A DNA stretch of 64,000 nt, from positions 144,966 to 208,965 of the forward strand of contig NZ_JBFNXJ010000007.1 in assembly GCF_040812015.1 (NCBI RefSeq), given 5' to 3'. A program made the translations under genes and the position numbers. How positions within the stretch are numbered: the first letter of the stretch is position 1; each line of letters opens with the position of its first letter. Below are positions 26,099 through 34,794 of the stretch, one piece after another. Origin of the DNA: Chitinivorax sp. PXF-14. Its GTDB lineage: Bacteria > Pseudomonadota > Gammaproteobacteria > Burkholderiales > SCOH01. The notes beneath the pieces were generated by a model. The model searched no databases. It worked only from the letters and a program-made list of their open reading frames with translations, and had not been told where the DNA came from.

Positions 26099-27808
26099 AT
26101 GATTATCGGCATCGATCTCGGCACCACCAACAGTCTCTGCGCCGTCTGGCGCGAGGGCCGCGCGGTGATGATCCCCAACGCACTGGGCCACCACCTGACA
26201 CCGTCAGTCGTCGGCCTGGACGACAATGGCCACATCCTGGTCGGCCTCGCCGCGCGCGAACGCCTGATCACGCATCCGCACCAGAGCACGGCGCTGTTCA
26301 AGCGCTACATGGGGTCGGACCGCGTGGTGCAGCTCGGCACCGAGCGTTTCCGTGCGGAAGAGTTGTCGGCCCTGCTGCTCAAGTCGCTCAAGGCCGATGC
26401 AGAGCGTTTTCTCGGCGAAACGGTGACCGAGGCGGTGATCACCGTCCCGGCCTATTTTTCCGATGCGCAACGCAAGGCCACCAAGATTGCCGGCCAGCTC
26501 GCCGGGCTCAAGGTCGATCGCCTGCTCAACGAGCCGACCGCCGCCGCCCTCGCCTACGGCCTGCACCAGAATGAGCCGGAGAGCCGCTTTCTGGTATTCG
26601 ATCTCGGTGGCGGCACTTTCGACGTGTCGATTCTCGAGCTGTTCGAAGGGGTCATGGAAGTGCGCGCGAGTGCCGGCGACAATTTCCTCGGCGGCGAGGA
26701 TTTCGTCGAGGCACTGATCGACGGCTTCATCGATGCCGTCGGCAAGCCGGCTGGCCTCGAAGACAAACAGGCCGATGCCTATCTGTACCAGGCGCTGCGC
26801 AAGGAGGCGGAGCGCGTGAAGCGCGCGCTGTCGAGCCAGGATGCCGCCGATTTCGAGATCGAATACCAGGGCCAGCCGCTACGCTGGCATGTCGGCGAGG
26901 CCGATTTCGCCAAGCTCGCCGAGCCCCTGCTCAAGCGCCTGCGCGAGCCGATCGAGCGTGCCCTGCGCGACGCGCGCATCCGCGCCCACGAGCTGAACCA
27001 GATCGTGCTGGCAGGTGGCGCCACGCGCAAGCCGCTGATCAAGAAGCTGGTGGCGCGCATGTTCGGCCGGCTGCCTGCGATGCACCTGAACCCGGATGAA
27101 GTCGTCGCGATGGGCGCGGCCGTGCAGGCCGGGCTCAAGGCGCGCGATGCGGCACTCGACGAAGTGGTGATGACCGACGTCTGCCCCTACACGCTCGGCG
27201 TCGAGGTCAGCGAGCAGATGGGGGCGGGGCGCTTCCAGGCTGGCTTCTTCCTGCCCATCATCGAGCGCAACTCGGTGGTGCCGGTGTCGCGCGAGCAAAC
27301 GGTGTCGACCGTGCAGGACGACCAGCCAGCCGTGCTGGTGCGCATCTATCAGGGCGAGAGCCGCATGACGCGCGACAACATCTTCCTGGGCGAACTGCAC
27401 GTGCCGGTGCCGCCCAAGCCCGCTGGCGAGGTCGGCCTGTCGATCCGCTTCACCTACGACGTCAATGGCCTGCTCGAATGCGAGACCACGGTGGCCGAGA
27501 CCGGCGAGAAATGCCAGCTCGTGATCGAGGAAAATCCAGGCGTGCTGACGCCGGAGCAGGTGCAGGAGCGCTTGGCGGCCTTGTCCAGGCTCAAGATCCA
27601 CCCGCGCGACCAGCTGGTCAATACCGCCATGCTGGCGCGCGCCGACCGCCTGTACCAGCAGACGCGCGGCGAGGAACGGCTGTTCGTGGGGCAGGAGACG
27701 GCGCAGTTCCAGGCCGCGCTGGAGACGCAGGACGACGACATCATCGCGGATGCGCGCGAAACCCTGAAGATCGCGCTCGACGAAGTCGAGGGTGAAACCT
27801 GGCTCTAG
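26099..27808 (+). CDS. hscC: HscC-type Hsp70 chaperone
   Basis: A 569-residue Hsp70 of the HscC subgroup. It has the ATPase phosphate loops [10 protein letters not shown] (3-12) and [13 protein letters not shown], and the adenosine motif [17 protein letters not shown] substrate-binding domain begins near residue 370 ([10 protein letters not shown]). It lacks the long DnaK lid and any EEVD-like tail, and the length fits HscC (about 556 in E. coli). The next gene encodes a J-like protein, as with E. coli HscC and its DjlB/DjlC partners. A terminator lies between them, so they are probably separate transcripts. Confidence 0.93.
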   Translation: MIIGIDLGTTNSLCAVWREGRAVMIPNALGHHLTPSVVGLDDNGHILVGLAARERLITHPHQSTALFKRYMGSDRVVQLGTERFRAEELSALLLKSLKADAERFLGETVTEAVITVPAYFSDAQRKATKIAGQLAGLKVDRLLNEPTAAALAYGLHQNEPESRFLVFDLGGGTFDVSILELFEGVMEVRASAGDNFLGGEDFVEALIDGFIDAVGKPAGLEDKQADAYLYQALRKEAERVKRALSSQDAADFEIEYQGQPLRWHVGEADFAKLAEPLLKRLREPIERALRDARIRAHELNQIVLAGGATRKPLIKKLVARMFGRLPAMHLNPDEVVAMGAAVQAGLKARDAALDEVVMTDVCPYTLGVEVSEQMGAGRFQAGFFLPIIERNSVVPVSREQTVSTVQDDQPAVLVRIYQGESRMTRDNIFLGELHVPVPPKPAGEVGLSIRFTYDVNGLLECETTVAETGEKCQLVIEENPGVLTPEQVQERLAALSRLKIHPRDQLVNTAMLARADRLYQQTRGEERLFVGQETAQFQAALETQDDDIIADARETLKIALDEVEGETWL

Positions 27809-27833
27809 GCCGGCGCCCGCCGGGCAATCGACG

Positions 27834-27860
27834 AACGGGCCGCTTGCGGCCTGTTTTGTT
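27834..27860 (+). terminator. Terminator after hscC
   Basis: GC-rich stem GGCCGC (27838-27843) with GCGGCC (27846-27851) followed by TGTTTTGTTTT. Confidence 0.8.
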
Positions 27861-27919
27861 TTCGGGCGCCGGCGCTCGGCATGCGTGCGGCACCGCTGGC
27901 ACGGGCGAATCCCGGTAAA

Positions 27920-28055
27920 ATGGTGGTATGGATTACCGGCTGAGAGCGGGCGTGCCCGTGCGTGGCGGTCGGCTCGCGGTGCAAAGCGCATCCCAGTGTG
28001 CACGATGGCTGCACCGCAAGGAACGGTGAACGTGCAGGCGCGACCTGCCTTTTCT
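27920..28055 (+). ncRNA. Possible structured RNA between hscC and the J-like gene
   Basis: The 230 bp after the hscC terminator have no supported gene but show nested pairing. GCGGTGCA (27976-27983) pairs with TGCACCGC (28010-28017), and inside it GCGCA (27986-27990) pairs with TGTGC (27997-28001). A second stem, GCAGG-CGCGA-CCTGC (28034-28048), is followed by CTTTTCT and looks like a terminator. A TAAAAT element at about 27917 could be a -10. It may be a small RNA or a leader of the J-like gene. No known RNA family was recognised. Confidence 0.35.
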
Positions 28056-28093
28056 GAGTGATCCAAGCCCTGACTAACGATATTTGAAGCGTC

Positions 28094-29011
28094 ATGATGA
28101 ACCCCTGGCACATACTCGGCATCGAGCCTACCCAAGACCTGCGCGACATCAAGCGTGCCTACGCCAAACTGCTCAAGGCCACGCGCCCTGATGACGATCC
28201 GCAGGGCTTTCAACGCCTGCGCGACGCATTCGAACAGGCCCAGTTCGAGGCCATGCAGCCGCCACCCGACACGGCGGTGCAAGCCAATGCCGACGCGGCA
28301 CCCGACGCCGCGCCAGCCCATGCGTCCGGGCGAGGTGAGCTGTGCCCGCACTGCGGCAAGATCCACGAGCCGCTGGAGGACGTGCCGGAACACGAGAAGC
28401 CGATCGTCGCGAAACTGCGGCCCTGGATCTACGAGCTATCCGACCTCAACAAGGCCGACCAGGTGGACGAGGCGATTGCGCGCCTGCGCGGCATGCTGGC
28501 CGACCCCTACCTGACCGAGCACGACGTGCACCGCGAGATTTTCGAGGATGGCATGCTCTACCTGGCCTGTGACGACCGCGAGGTGCGCGACGAATTCGTG
28601 CGCGTGCTGATCGAGCACTATCGCTGGACCGAGCCGGACAACTGGCTCGCGGGCAAGGACCCGGCGACGGCCGACTACCTGAAGGTGCGCATGCAGGAGG
28701 CCGATGCGCTGGCCAAGGTGGACGAGCTGTTCGAGCTGATCGAGGACGAAAGCGAAGAGATCGCGATCCAGGCTTTCGATGCAGTGATCGACGGCGACAC
28801 CCTGCTCAACGTCGATGTGAAGGCCCTGTTCGAGGGCGAGCTGATGATCGGCCTGTCGGAATTCGAGCCGCTGCCGCTGGGCTTCATCCGCCATGTCGCG
28901 GCGCATTTCGACTGGCAGCGCGACCACCGCCACCTGCAGGCCTATCATCCGCAGGCCTGGCGCGATCTGCAGCGCGCTTTGCTGAAAGAAACCCACAGCT
29001 GGTGGCGATGA
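28094..29011 (+). CDS. J-domain-like co-chaperone with RPD in place of HPD
   Basis: A 305-residue protein whose first about 50 residues look like a J-domain (PWHILGIEPTQDLRDIKRAY, then FQRLRDAFEQA). The invariant HPD that stimulates Hsp70 ATPase reads Arg31-Pro32-Asp33. A single CPHC pair (84, 87) follows a low-complexity linker. The remaining about 200 acidic, helical residues are not recognised. Its position after hscC suggests it is the HscC partner, like DjlB/DjlC, whose motif is also known to vary. The start could be 28094 or 28097. Confidence 0.8.
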   Translation: MMNPWHILGIEPTQDLRDIKRAYAKLLKATRPDDDPQGFQRLRDAFEQAQFEAMQPPPDTAVQANADAAPDAAPAHASGRGELCPHCGKIHEPLEDVPEHEKPIVAKLRPWIYELSDLNKADQVDEAIARLRGMLADPYLTEHDVHREIFEDGMLYLACDDREVRDEFVRVLIEHYRWTEPDNWLAGKDPATADYLKVRMQEADALAKVDELFELIEDESEEIAIQAFDAVIDGDTLLNVDVKALFEGELMIGLSEFEPLPLGFIRHVAAHFDWQRDHRHLQAYHPQAWRDLQRALLKETHSWWR

Positions 29012-29015
29012 CACG

Positions 29016-29043
29016 AAAAATGGCAGCCGAGGCTGCCATTTTT
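29016..29043. terminator. Bidirectional terminator
   Basis: AAAAATGGCAGCC (29016-29028) and GGCTGCCATTTTT (29031-29043) form a perfect 13-bp stem with A- and T-tracts on both sides. It serves the convergent J-like and PEP-CTERM genes. Confidence 0.93.
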
Positions 29044-29063
29044 GCGGGTACGCGAGTCAGTGC

Positions 29064-29972
29064 TCATGCACGGCGCCGACGCAGCCATCCCATCCCGAAC
29101 AGCCCGGCGCCGAGCAGCGCCAGCGATGCCGGCTCTGGCAGCACGAACGGACGATCGGTGATCTCGAAGAACACCTGGAAGTTGTTGCTCTGACCCTCGA
29201 CGGTGGTGAAGCCCACGCAACCCGCTGCCGCGCCCGCGGCCGTACAGGCGGCGTTCGACAGGTTCGAGACGCCGTCGATGTTGACCTTGGCGTTATACAG
29301 GTTGCCGTCGAACAGGAAGGTCTGGTTGAAGCTGTTATCGACCGGGTTGAACCCAGCGCCGGCAACGTCGAGTACGAAGATGTCGTTACACGGCGTCGGA
29401 CTCGCTACCACGCAGGTGCCGTCGACGTTGGGGGTTTCGAGGAAATTGACGTTGAACAGCAGCGCCGGTACGGGGGCCTCCGGCCCGGGATAGGGCGGAT
29501 TGGGCAGTAGCGGCTGCAGGAACAGCATGTCGAACAGTGTTGCATTCGCCAGCGACGGTGCAAAAATCGGCTGATTGTTGTGCACGACGGTGACGGTTGG
29601 CGTGGCGCCACCGTTGGTGGTGATGTTGCCGGTGAATTCGCCTGGGTTCGCCAGTTCCGAGCCGACGGACAGCGACGACTGGGTGCCGCCGGGCACGGCT
29701 GGCGAGCCCCACTGCAGCTTGGTGTAAACATTGCCGACGGTGCTCATGTCGAACAGGCCGCCGGTTTGCAACGGAATCATGTCATTGGATGCGCTGAGCA
29801 CCGCATTCGGGTTGCTGCCGGTGACGCCAGCTGGTGCGAACGAGGTAAAGCCGGACTCCAGCCGATAACCCCAATCGGTGATCAACGGCCCTGCTGTCGC
29901 GTTTTGTGCCGCGAGCAGACCAACAGCTGCGAGCCCCAGCAGCCCCATGGTTTTCTTGGCGAAACGTTTCAT
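29064..29972 (-). CDS. PEP-CTERM sorting domain protein 1
   Basis: A 302-residue exported protein. A signal peptide (MKRFAKKTMGLLGLAAVGLL) is followed by a body rich in Asn, Gly and Thr with little similarity to named domains. The C-terminus has the full sorting tail: the PEP motif (VLPEPASLALLG), a hydrophobic helix and the basic end WLRRRRA. Exosortase is expected to cleave at this tail. ATG 29972 was chosen because GAGGAG lies 5 bases upstream and it starts the signal peptide. A sigma-54-like promoter lies 44-59 bp upstream. Four cysteines occur in the second half. Confidence 0.9.
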   Translation of the reverse strand: MKRFAKKTMGLLGLAAVGLLAAQNATAGPLITDWGYRLESGFTSFAPAGVTGSNPNAVLSASNDMIPLQTGGLFDMSTVGNVYTKLQWGSPAVPGGTQSSLSVGSELANPGEFTGNITTNGGATPTVTVVHNNQPIFAPSLANATLFDMLFLQPLLPNPPYPGPEAPVPALLFNVNFLETPNVDGTCVVASPTPCNDIFVLDVAGAGFNPVDNSFNQTFLFDGNLYNAKVNIDGVSNLSNAACTAAGAAAGCVGFTTVEGQSNNFQVFFEITDRPFVLPEPASLALLGAGLFGMGWLRRRRA

Positions 29973-30015
29973 GCTGACTCCTCTCTGCAAAGTGTTGTCT
30001 CGACACCGTAAGCTA

Positions 30016-30031
30016 CGCATGAAACATGCCA
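30016..30031 (-). promoter_or_regulatory. Putative sigma-54 promoter of PEP-CTERM gene 1
   Basis: On the minus strand this reads TGGCATG-TTTC-ATGCG. The -24 GG and -12 GC are spaced correctly (GG-N10-GC), with two differences from TGGCACG-N4-TTGCW in the -12 box. The start of transcription would fall about 34 bp before the ATG. Confidence 0.5.
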
Positions 30032-30576
30032 TTGCAGCAAATTGCATGTAAGTCAATGAAAAGTATAATATATTTTCAACGCATGCCAGTTGCATGGCTG
30101 CGCATGTAAACAAATTCGACATGAATGGCTATTCGGCCAAGCCCTGCCCTGCAGCGACTGCGTAGCCCTTGGGCGCGGGCGCCAATCAGCGGACGTTTCC
30201 ATCGGGCCCAATATGCAAAGGGACACCCTGGGAGTCGCGGCAGTCTGTCCGCGGCGGATCGGAGCCCCGCTTGGCCCGAACAGGCGCTCCCTGCCGTCAG
30301 GTTCCTTACTTGGATGGCCGGCTGACACGGCGCCAATGGGTATGCCACGCACCAAGGCGCCCTACCTGTATGCCGAGTGTGGCTCGGGTGTGGCGCTAAC
30401 CGAGACAGTTGCCCTGTGCGCTAAGACGTACAAAATCAATGGACTGCCCCTGCGCGCGCACCAGCACATCCCGTCGGCGCCGCTGGCATCTCATCGTGGG
30501 TTTGGGGGGCGGCCATGCCTTGGCCGGTCGGCGGGAAAGGATGCGGCGGACGTCTCGCGTGATTGCGGGAGGAAAA
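30032..30576. other. Long intergenic region without supported gene
   Basis: Bases 30040-30120 are AT-rich (ATAATATATTTTC) and belong to the PEP-CTERM upstream region. Bases 30120-30576 are GC-rich with short overlapping frames on both strands. None has a ribosome binding site or recognisable protein. It could be decayed coding sequence. Confidence 0.4.
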
Positions 30577-31623
30577 CTAGGCTCCGGTCTGCATGAGCGC
30601 CAGCGGCTTACGCTGAGAACGCGTGACCGTGTGGCACGGCCAGCCGACGCGCAGCAGCATCGCCAGCGGCCGTTGCTCGCCCAGTTGCAGCTGGCAGCGC
30701 CGTGCCAGATCGAGTGCCGCCTGCCGGTGCGCGGCGTCGAGCTGCCCGGTTTCCTGGCGGCGCAACTGGTCGGCGACCACATAGTAGGGCTGGACGGCCA
30801 GGCCCGCCTCGTTGAGGGTGATCCAGGCCCGCTCCATCAGCGCCCCCGCGGCCCGCATGGCGTCGCGGTTGTCGTCGCGCAGGATGGCGATCAGCAGCGG
30901 GCCGGCGGCGATGGGGCGGGCCTCGATCGCCGCCAGCAGCTTGTAGGCGCCCACCCGGTTCGCTGCGCGCAGGCAGGGTGCCGAGCTGATCATGTGCAGC
31001 ATCAGGGTGCCGCCGGGCGGTAGATCGAAGGTGCGGATATCGAGGCCGTCGCCGTGATCGGCGTCTTCGGGCTTGAACCGCAGGCTGTGTGCCAGCCAGC
31101 CCATGATTTCCATGTTCTGGAACCGCAATTCGCCGGCGCGGCGCACGATGTCGCTCCACGCTTGCAGTTGCCGCTTGTCCTGCATGAGCTGCAACTGTGC
31201 ACCAGGCTCATGCATTGCCGCGACGTGCGCCTGCACGGCATCCGGCACTGGCGAGGGGCGGAAGGGATAACGATTGGTATGGCGCCGAAACAGCGGCAGC
31301 TCGGTTTCAAGCCGCCGCGGGTCCGGCAGGGTGGTGATTTCCGCACGTAGCCGCAGCGTATCGCTATCGTGGCGATGCAGCTGCACCTCCGCGCCGATCA
31401 CCTGTGCCGCCTGGCGTAGGTTTTCCTCGATGGCGCCCAGGCTGATCTGCGTGGCTTCGGCTTCGAGTGGAAAGGTGGTGCCGGCAGCGGCGGTGGCGTC
31501 GAAATGCACATCGAAGCCATCGGGCCGGCGCAGGAAACGCCACGGCTGCATATTGTCCGGGGACGGCGCCCAGCGGGCTGCTTCCATCAGCACGTCGAGC
31601 GGCGCCATATTCGTCGTGTGCAT
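30577..31623 (-). CDS. Nitroreductase-family protein
   Basis: A 348-residue protein of the nitroreductase-like superfamily (FMN-dependent). The N-terminus carries the family block EAARWAPSPDNMQPWRF, and the middle has RRHTNRYPFRPSP. It is longer than simple NfsB-type enzymes and resembles the group often annotated as MoeY-like or as nitroreductase-like proteins in biosynthetic loci. A specific reaction cannot be assigned. It is monocistronic, and its start region faces the hairpin at 31848. Confidence 0.75.
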   Translation of the reverse strand: MHTTNMAPLDVLMEAARWAPSPDNMQPWRFLRRPDGFDVHFDATAAAGTTFPLEAEATQISLGAIEENLRQAAQVIGAEVQLHRHDSDTLRLRAEITTLPDPRRLETELPLFRRHTNRYPFRPSPVPDAVQAHVAAMHEPGAQLQLMQDKRQLQAWSDIVRRAGELRFQNMEIMGWLAHSLRFKPEDADHGDGLDIRTFDLPPGGTLMLHMISSAPCLRAANRVGAYKLLAAIEARPIAAGPLLIAILRDDNRDAMRAAGALMERAWITLNEAGLAVQPYYVVADQLRRQETGQLDAAHRQAALDLARRCQLQLGEQRPLAMLLRVGWPCHTVTRSQRKPLALMQTGA

Positions 31624-31847
31624 GCCATGTTTCCTGGCTGGGAAGGGAGGATAGTTGCGGAGCGGCTACTGCAAGCATAGCCGATTCCCGATATAGCGAT
31701 ACGCCGAACCCGCGCCCGGCCAGCTCACCCGCTGGTCGCCCTTGCCTTCATATGCCTGTCATCTTTGCCCGGTAAATTGCCGCCACGTCGAGCCGATGGC
31801 CGCGTGACCTTGGCTTGGGTGGGTCCGATACTCAGGCACCAGACACC

Positions 31848-31879
31848 ATGCCCCGGCTTTTCAAGGCCGGGGCATTTTT
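31848..31879 (+). terminator. Strong plus-strand intrinsic terminator
   Basis: ATGCCCCGGC (31848-31857) pairs with GCCGGGGCAT (31866-31875), followed by TTTTC. The T-run is on the plus strand, although the only adjacent gene on this side (31879-33822) is on the minus strand. Confidence 0.75.
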
Positions 31880-33822
31880 CATGGACGCGGCTTCAGCGCC
31901 TGATCGAAGAAGCGCAGCGTGTGGCCGATGGTGTACAGGCGGTTCTCGCGTTTTTGTGCGCCGTGGCCCTCGTCGGCGAAGATCATCAGCTCGCTGGCAA
32001 CCCCCTTCTGCGTTGCGGCCTCGTACATCTGGACGGCCTCGCCCACCGGCACGCGCGGGTCGCTGGCGCCCTGGATGATCAGCAGCGGCGCGCTGAGCCT
32101 ATCGATATAGGTAACTGGCGACAGCTTGATCAGCGCCTCGCGGTCGATTTCCGGGTCGCCGTATTCGCTGGTGCGCAGCTTGCGGCGGTAGGGCGCGGTA
32201 TTATTGAGGAAGGTCAGCAGGTTCGACATGCCCACGTTGGCCACGCCGGCGTCGAAGCTGCCGGCGAACATCGTCATGCCGACCAGCGTCGAGTAGCCGC
32301 CATAGCTGCCGCCCATGATGCCGATCTTCGGTGTGCTGCCGTGGCTGCCCCAGTTGGTGCGGATGTAGCGCGCGGCATCGTCGATGTCGGTGATCACATC
32401 GAGGCGCTTGGCGCCGTCGTCGGCATGGAACCACGCCTTGCCGTAGCCGTTGGAGCCGCGCACATTGGGCTCGACGAAGATGTAGCCGGCATCGACGAAC
32501 AGCTGCGCGTAGGGCGAGAAACCCGGTGTCGCCTGCGACTCGGGGCCGCCGTGGAAATGGACGATGACCGGGCATGGTGCCGGATCGCAACTGGCCGGCC
32601 GGCGCACGAACATCGGGATGGGCGTGCCATCGCGTGCCGGGTAGGTTTCGAGCGTGGCGCGGGCGAAACGGCGCGTATCCACCTCGGGGCTCGACGGCCA
32701 CACCCACTGCGTCTGCTGGCCGCGGCGCCAGTCGTAGACATAGGCCGAGCGCGGTGCCTGTGCCGTTTCCACGATCAGCACGCTGTAGCGGCCGTCGCGC
32801 GTGCTCGAGCCGGGCAGCACGTGGTCGGCTCCCTTGAAGGCGGGCAATGCAAGCGGCTTGCCGCTCTGTGCATCGAGCGCATGGAGCGTGCTGTAGCCGT
32901 TGTCGTTGACCGTGTAGAGGATGCGGCGGCGCGTGTCGTCGATCTGGAAGCCCGATACATCCCACTTGAGCTCGGGCGTGATCGCGTCGAAGCGGCCACC
33001 GGCATAGCGGTACAGCCGGCGGAAGTTACCGAAGCGCGGCGTCTGCGCCAGGTATTCGCCGGGCTTGGCGCCGAAGCGCATTTCATACTCTTCGTTGTCG
33101 TCCTGGCCGATCACCGGGGCCAGCTTGCCGGACTGCCATTCGTAGTATTCGCTGTGCGTGCTGCCGATGCCCTTCTCCAGCAGCAGCCGGCCATCGTCGA
33201 GGTGGTCGGCGATCGCCCACAGGCCCGGTTCGGTGAAGATCGCCTCCTTCTTGCCGGTGGCGATCTCATAGCGGTACAGCGCGCGGCTGTCGGGGCGGAT
33301 GTCGTTGGCTGCGTAGTAGACGTAGCGGCTGTCGCGGCTGACGAACTGGTGAAAGGTCTGCACCCCTTCCTTGTGCTGGATCTCGATCAGCGCCCCGCCC
33401 GCGGTCGGCTGCAGGTAAAGGCCGGGGTTCTCCTCGCCCTTGCGGTCGCGTTGCACGAGCAGGTAGCGGCCGTCCGGCGTGATGTCGGCGAGTGTGGTGG
33501 CATCCTCGCCGCCGGTCATCTGCACCGGGAAGCGCTGCGGCCCGTCGATGCGCCAGATCTGCGAGACGCCGGTCACACGCCAGGTGAAGAACAGCTGCCT
33601 CGCGTCCGGGCTCAACAGGCCGCCGCCCGGCGCCGAGATGTCGAGCATGGACTGGATGCGGCGGCTCAGCGAGGCATCGAGCGGCTTGGGGCGGAACTGT
33701 TCGAGTGTTTCCTTGCTGACGCTGCTGGCGCCAAGGCCGGTGTAGCCGGCGGCCTGCGCGGCCGGGCTGCAGAGCGCGGCGCACAGCGCCGTCAGGGTGA
33801 GCTTGCGAGTGATCGGGGTCAT
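31879..33822 (-). CDS. Exported S9-family prolyl oligopeptidase-like peptidase
   Basis: A 647-residue secreted serine peptidase (dipeptidyl/acylaminoacyl-peptidase type). A signal peptide ends near SPAAQAAG. A beta-propeller of WD40-like/PD40 repeats (about 60-380, for example LADITPDGRYLLVQRD) gates a C-terminal alpha/beta hydrolase. The catalytic triad is Ser506 (GGSYGG), Asp588 (QGASDPRVPV) and His620 (DEGHGAQ). Four cysteines occur, two of them close together in RRPASCDPAPCPV. It probably cleaves small peptides in the periplasm or outside the cell. It is monocistronic. Confidence 0.93.
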   Translation of the reverse strand: MTPITRKLTLTALCAALCSPAAQAAGYTGLGASSVSKETLEQFRPKPLDASLSRRIQSMLDISAPGGGLLSPDARQLFFTWRVTGVSQIWRIDGPQRFPVQMTGGEDATTLADITPDGRYLLVQRDRKGEENPGLYLQPTAGGALIEIQHKEGVQTFHQFVSRDSRYVYYAANDIRPDSRALYRYEIATGKKEAIFTEPGLWAIADHLDDGRLLLEKGIGSTHSEYYEWQSGKLAPVIGQDDNEEYEMRFGAKPGEYLAQTPRFGNFRRLYRYAGGRFDAITPELKWDVSGFQIDDTRRRILYTVNDNGYSTLHALDAQSGKPLALPAFKGADHVLPGSSTRDGRYSVLIVETAQAPRSAYVYDWRRGQQTQWVWPSSPEVDTRRFARATLETYPARDGTPIPMFVRRPASCDPAPCPVIVHFHGGPESQATPGFSPYAQLFVDAGYIFVEPNVRGSNGYGKAWFHADDGAKRLDVITDIDDAARYIRTNWGSHGSTPKIGIMGGSYGGYSTLVGMTMFAGSFDAGVANVGMSNLLTFLNNTAPYRRKLRTSEYGDPEIDREALIKLSPVTYIDRLSAPLLIIQGASDPRVPVGEAVQMYEAATQKGVASELMIFADEGHGAQKRENRLYTIGHTLRFFDQALKPRP

Positions 33823-33971
33823 GGTGTCGTCGTGGGTCGATGATGGGCGTCAACAAGTGAGGTGTGACCGGCTGCTGCGCATCGAGTTCGCCCACCGTCA
33901 CGCCACGCCGCATTGCGCGTGTGGCGCTGATGCTAATCCGACTCGCGGCCCGCTGACCAGCCCCGTGCGGC

Positions 33972-34706
33972 CTACTTCAGGTATTTGTCGTAGATGGCCT
34001 GGTAGCGGCCGGTTTCCTTCAGGTGGCGTAGCCCGGCGTTGAAGTCGTCGCGTACCTGAGGGTCGCGAAACACCGGGCGGTAGTCCTGCGGGTTCGGCGT
34101 GACGAAGTCGTGCTCCTCCACCAGCTTGGTCGCGGTACCGCTCCTCATGAGCTCCAGCGTGAAGTAGCGGAAGATGTGGCGGTCGCTGAGCACCACGTCG
34201 TAGCGCCCGGCCATCAGGGTTCTGACCTGCAACGCCTGGTCGTTCAGCTCGAAATAGCGGCCCGCCTTGCGCACCGGGTCGAGCCAGGCCGGATAGCGCT
34301 TGCTCGCCCCCTGAAACGACACCACGCTCAGGCCGTCGAGATCGGACGGGCGGGTGATGACCAGATTGCGCTCCTGCAGCGTGATGAACACATTGTCGTA
34401 GCGCACGGCCGGGTCGCCATAATGGCCGCCGAAGTGCGTCAGATCTTCGCCCAGGTCGGTCATCACGGCATCGACCTGATTGCTTTTGAAGGCCATCGGC
34501 ACGCGCGCGAACGAGAAATAGTGCGGCTTCAGCACGTGGCCACGGTAGGCGAGCGCCTCGCCGATCACCTCCAGTTCGATGCCGGAATTGGTGTCGGGAA
34601 AGCAGAACGGCGGAATCCTTTCGCCAAAGGCCATGCTGACGTCGGCCGCCATGGCCCCTGTCGACAGCGTCAGCAGCATTGCGCCCAGCAAGGCCCACCT
34701 CACCAC
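33972..34706 (-). CDS. Periplasmic solute-binding protein, family 3 (solitary)
   Basis: A 244-residue protein with a signal peptide (ending TGAMA) and an SBP_bac_3 fold, recognised by GIELEVIGEALAYRG, NQVDAVMTDLGED, and the ending ETGRYQAIYDKYLK. The start is GTG at 34706 with AGGAGG a few bases upstream. The following codon is also GTG. No transport partners are adjacent. The ligand is unknown. Confidence 0.85.
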   Translation of the reverse strand: MVRWALLGAMLLTLSTGAMAADVSMAFGERIPPFCFPDTNSGIELEVIGEALAYRGHVLKPHYFSFARVPMAFKSNQVDAVMTDLGEDLTHFGGHYGDPAVRYDNVFITLQERNLVITRPSDLDGLSVVSFQGASKRYPAWLDPVRKAGRYFELNDQALQVRTLMAGRYDVVLSDRHIFRYFTLELMRSGTATKLVEEHDFVTPNPQDYRPVFRDPQVRDDFNAGLRHLKETGRYQAIYDKYLK

Positions 34707-34794
34707 TGCCTCCTGTTGTGTCGATCACGTCCGGCGGACGAACCGCCGCCCCGTCCCTGCCTCAGTATAGCCTGCGACGGCGGCGCCCCCGCGC

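Noticed and set aside
27896..27915. TGGCACG resembling a sigma-54 -24 box
   Set aside because: The -12 GC at the required distance is absent (AATCC).
27938..28070. TPP riboswitch-like CTGAGA element
   Set aside because: The other conserved parts of the THI box (GAACCTGATC and the paired ACCC) are missing, and the downstream gene has no thiamine link.
30090..30596. A 168-codon plus-strand frame in the long gap before the nitroreductase gene
   Set aside because: Composition is like random GC-rich DNA with many Cys and Arg, and there is no start signal. Kept only as intergenic.
31765..33843. A 692-codon plus-strand frame across the S9 peptidase
   Set aside because: Antisense shadow of a gene with an intact catalytic triad.
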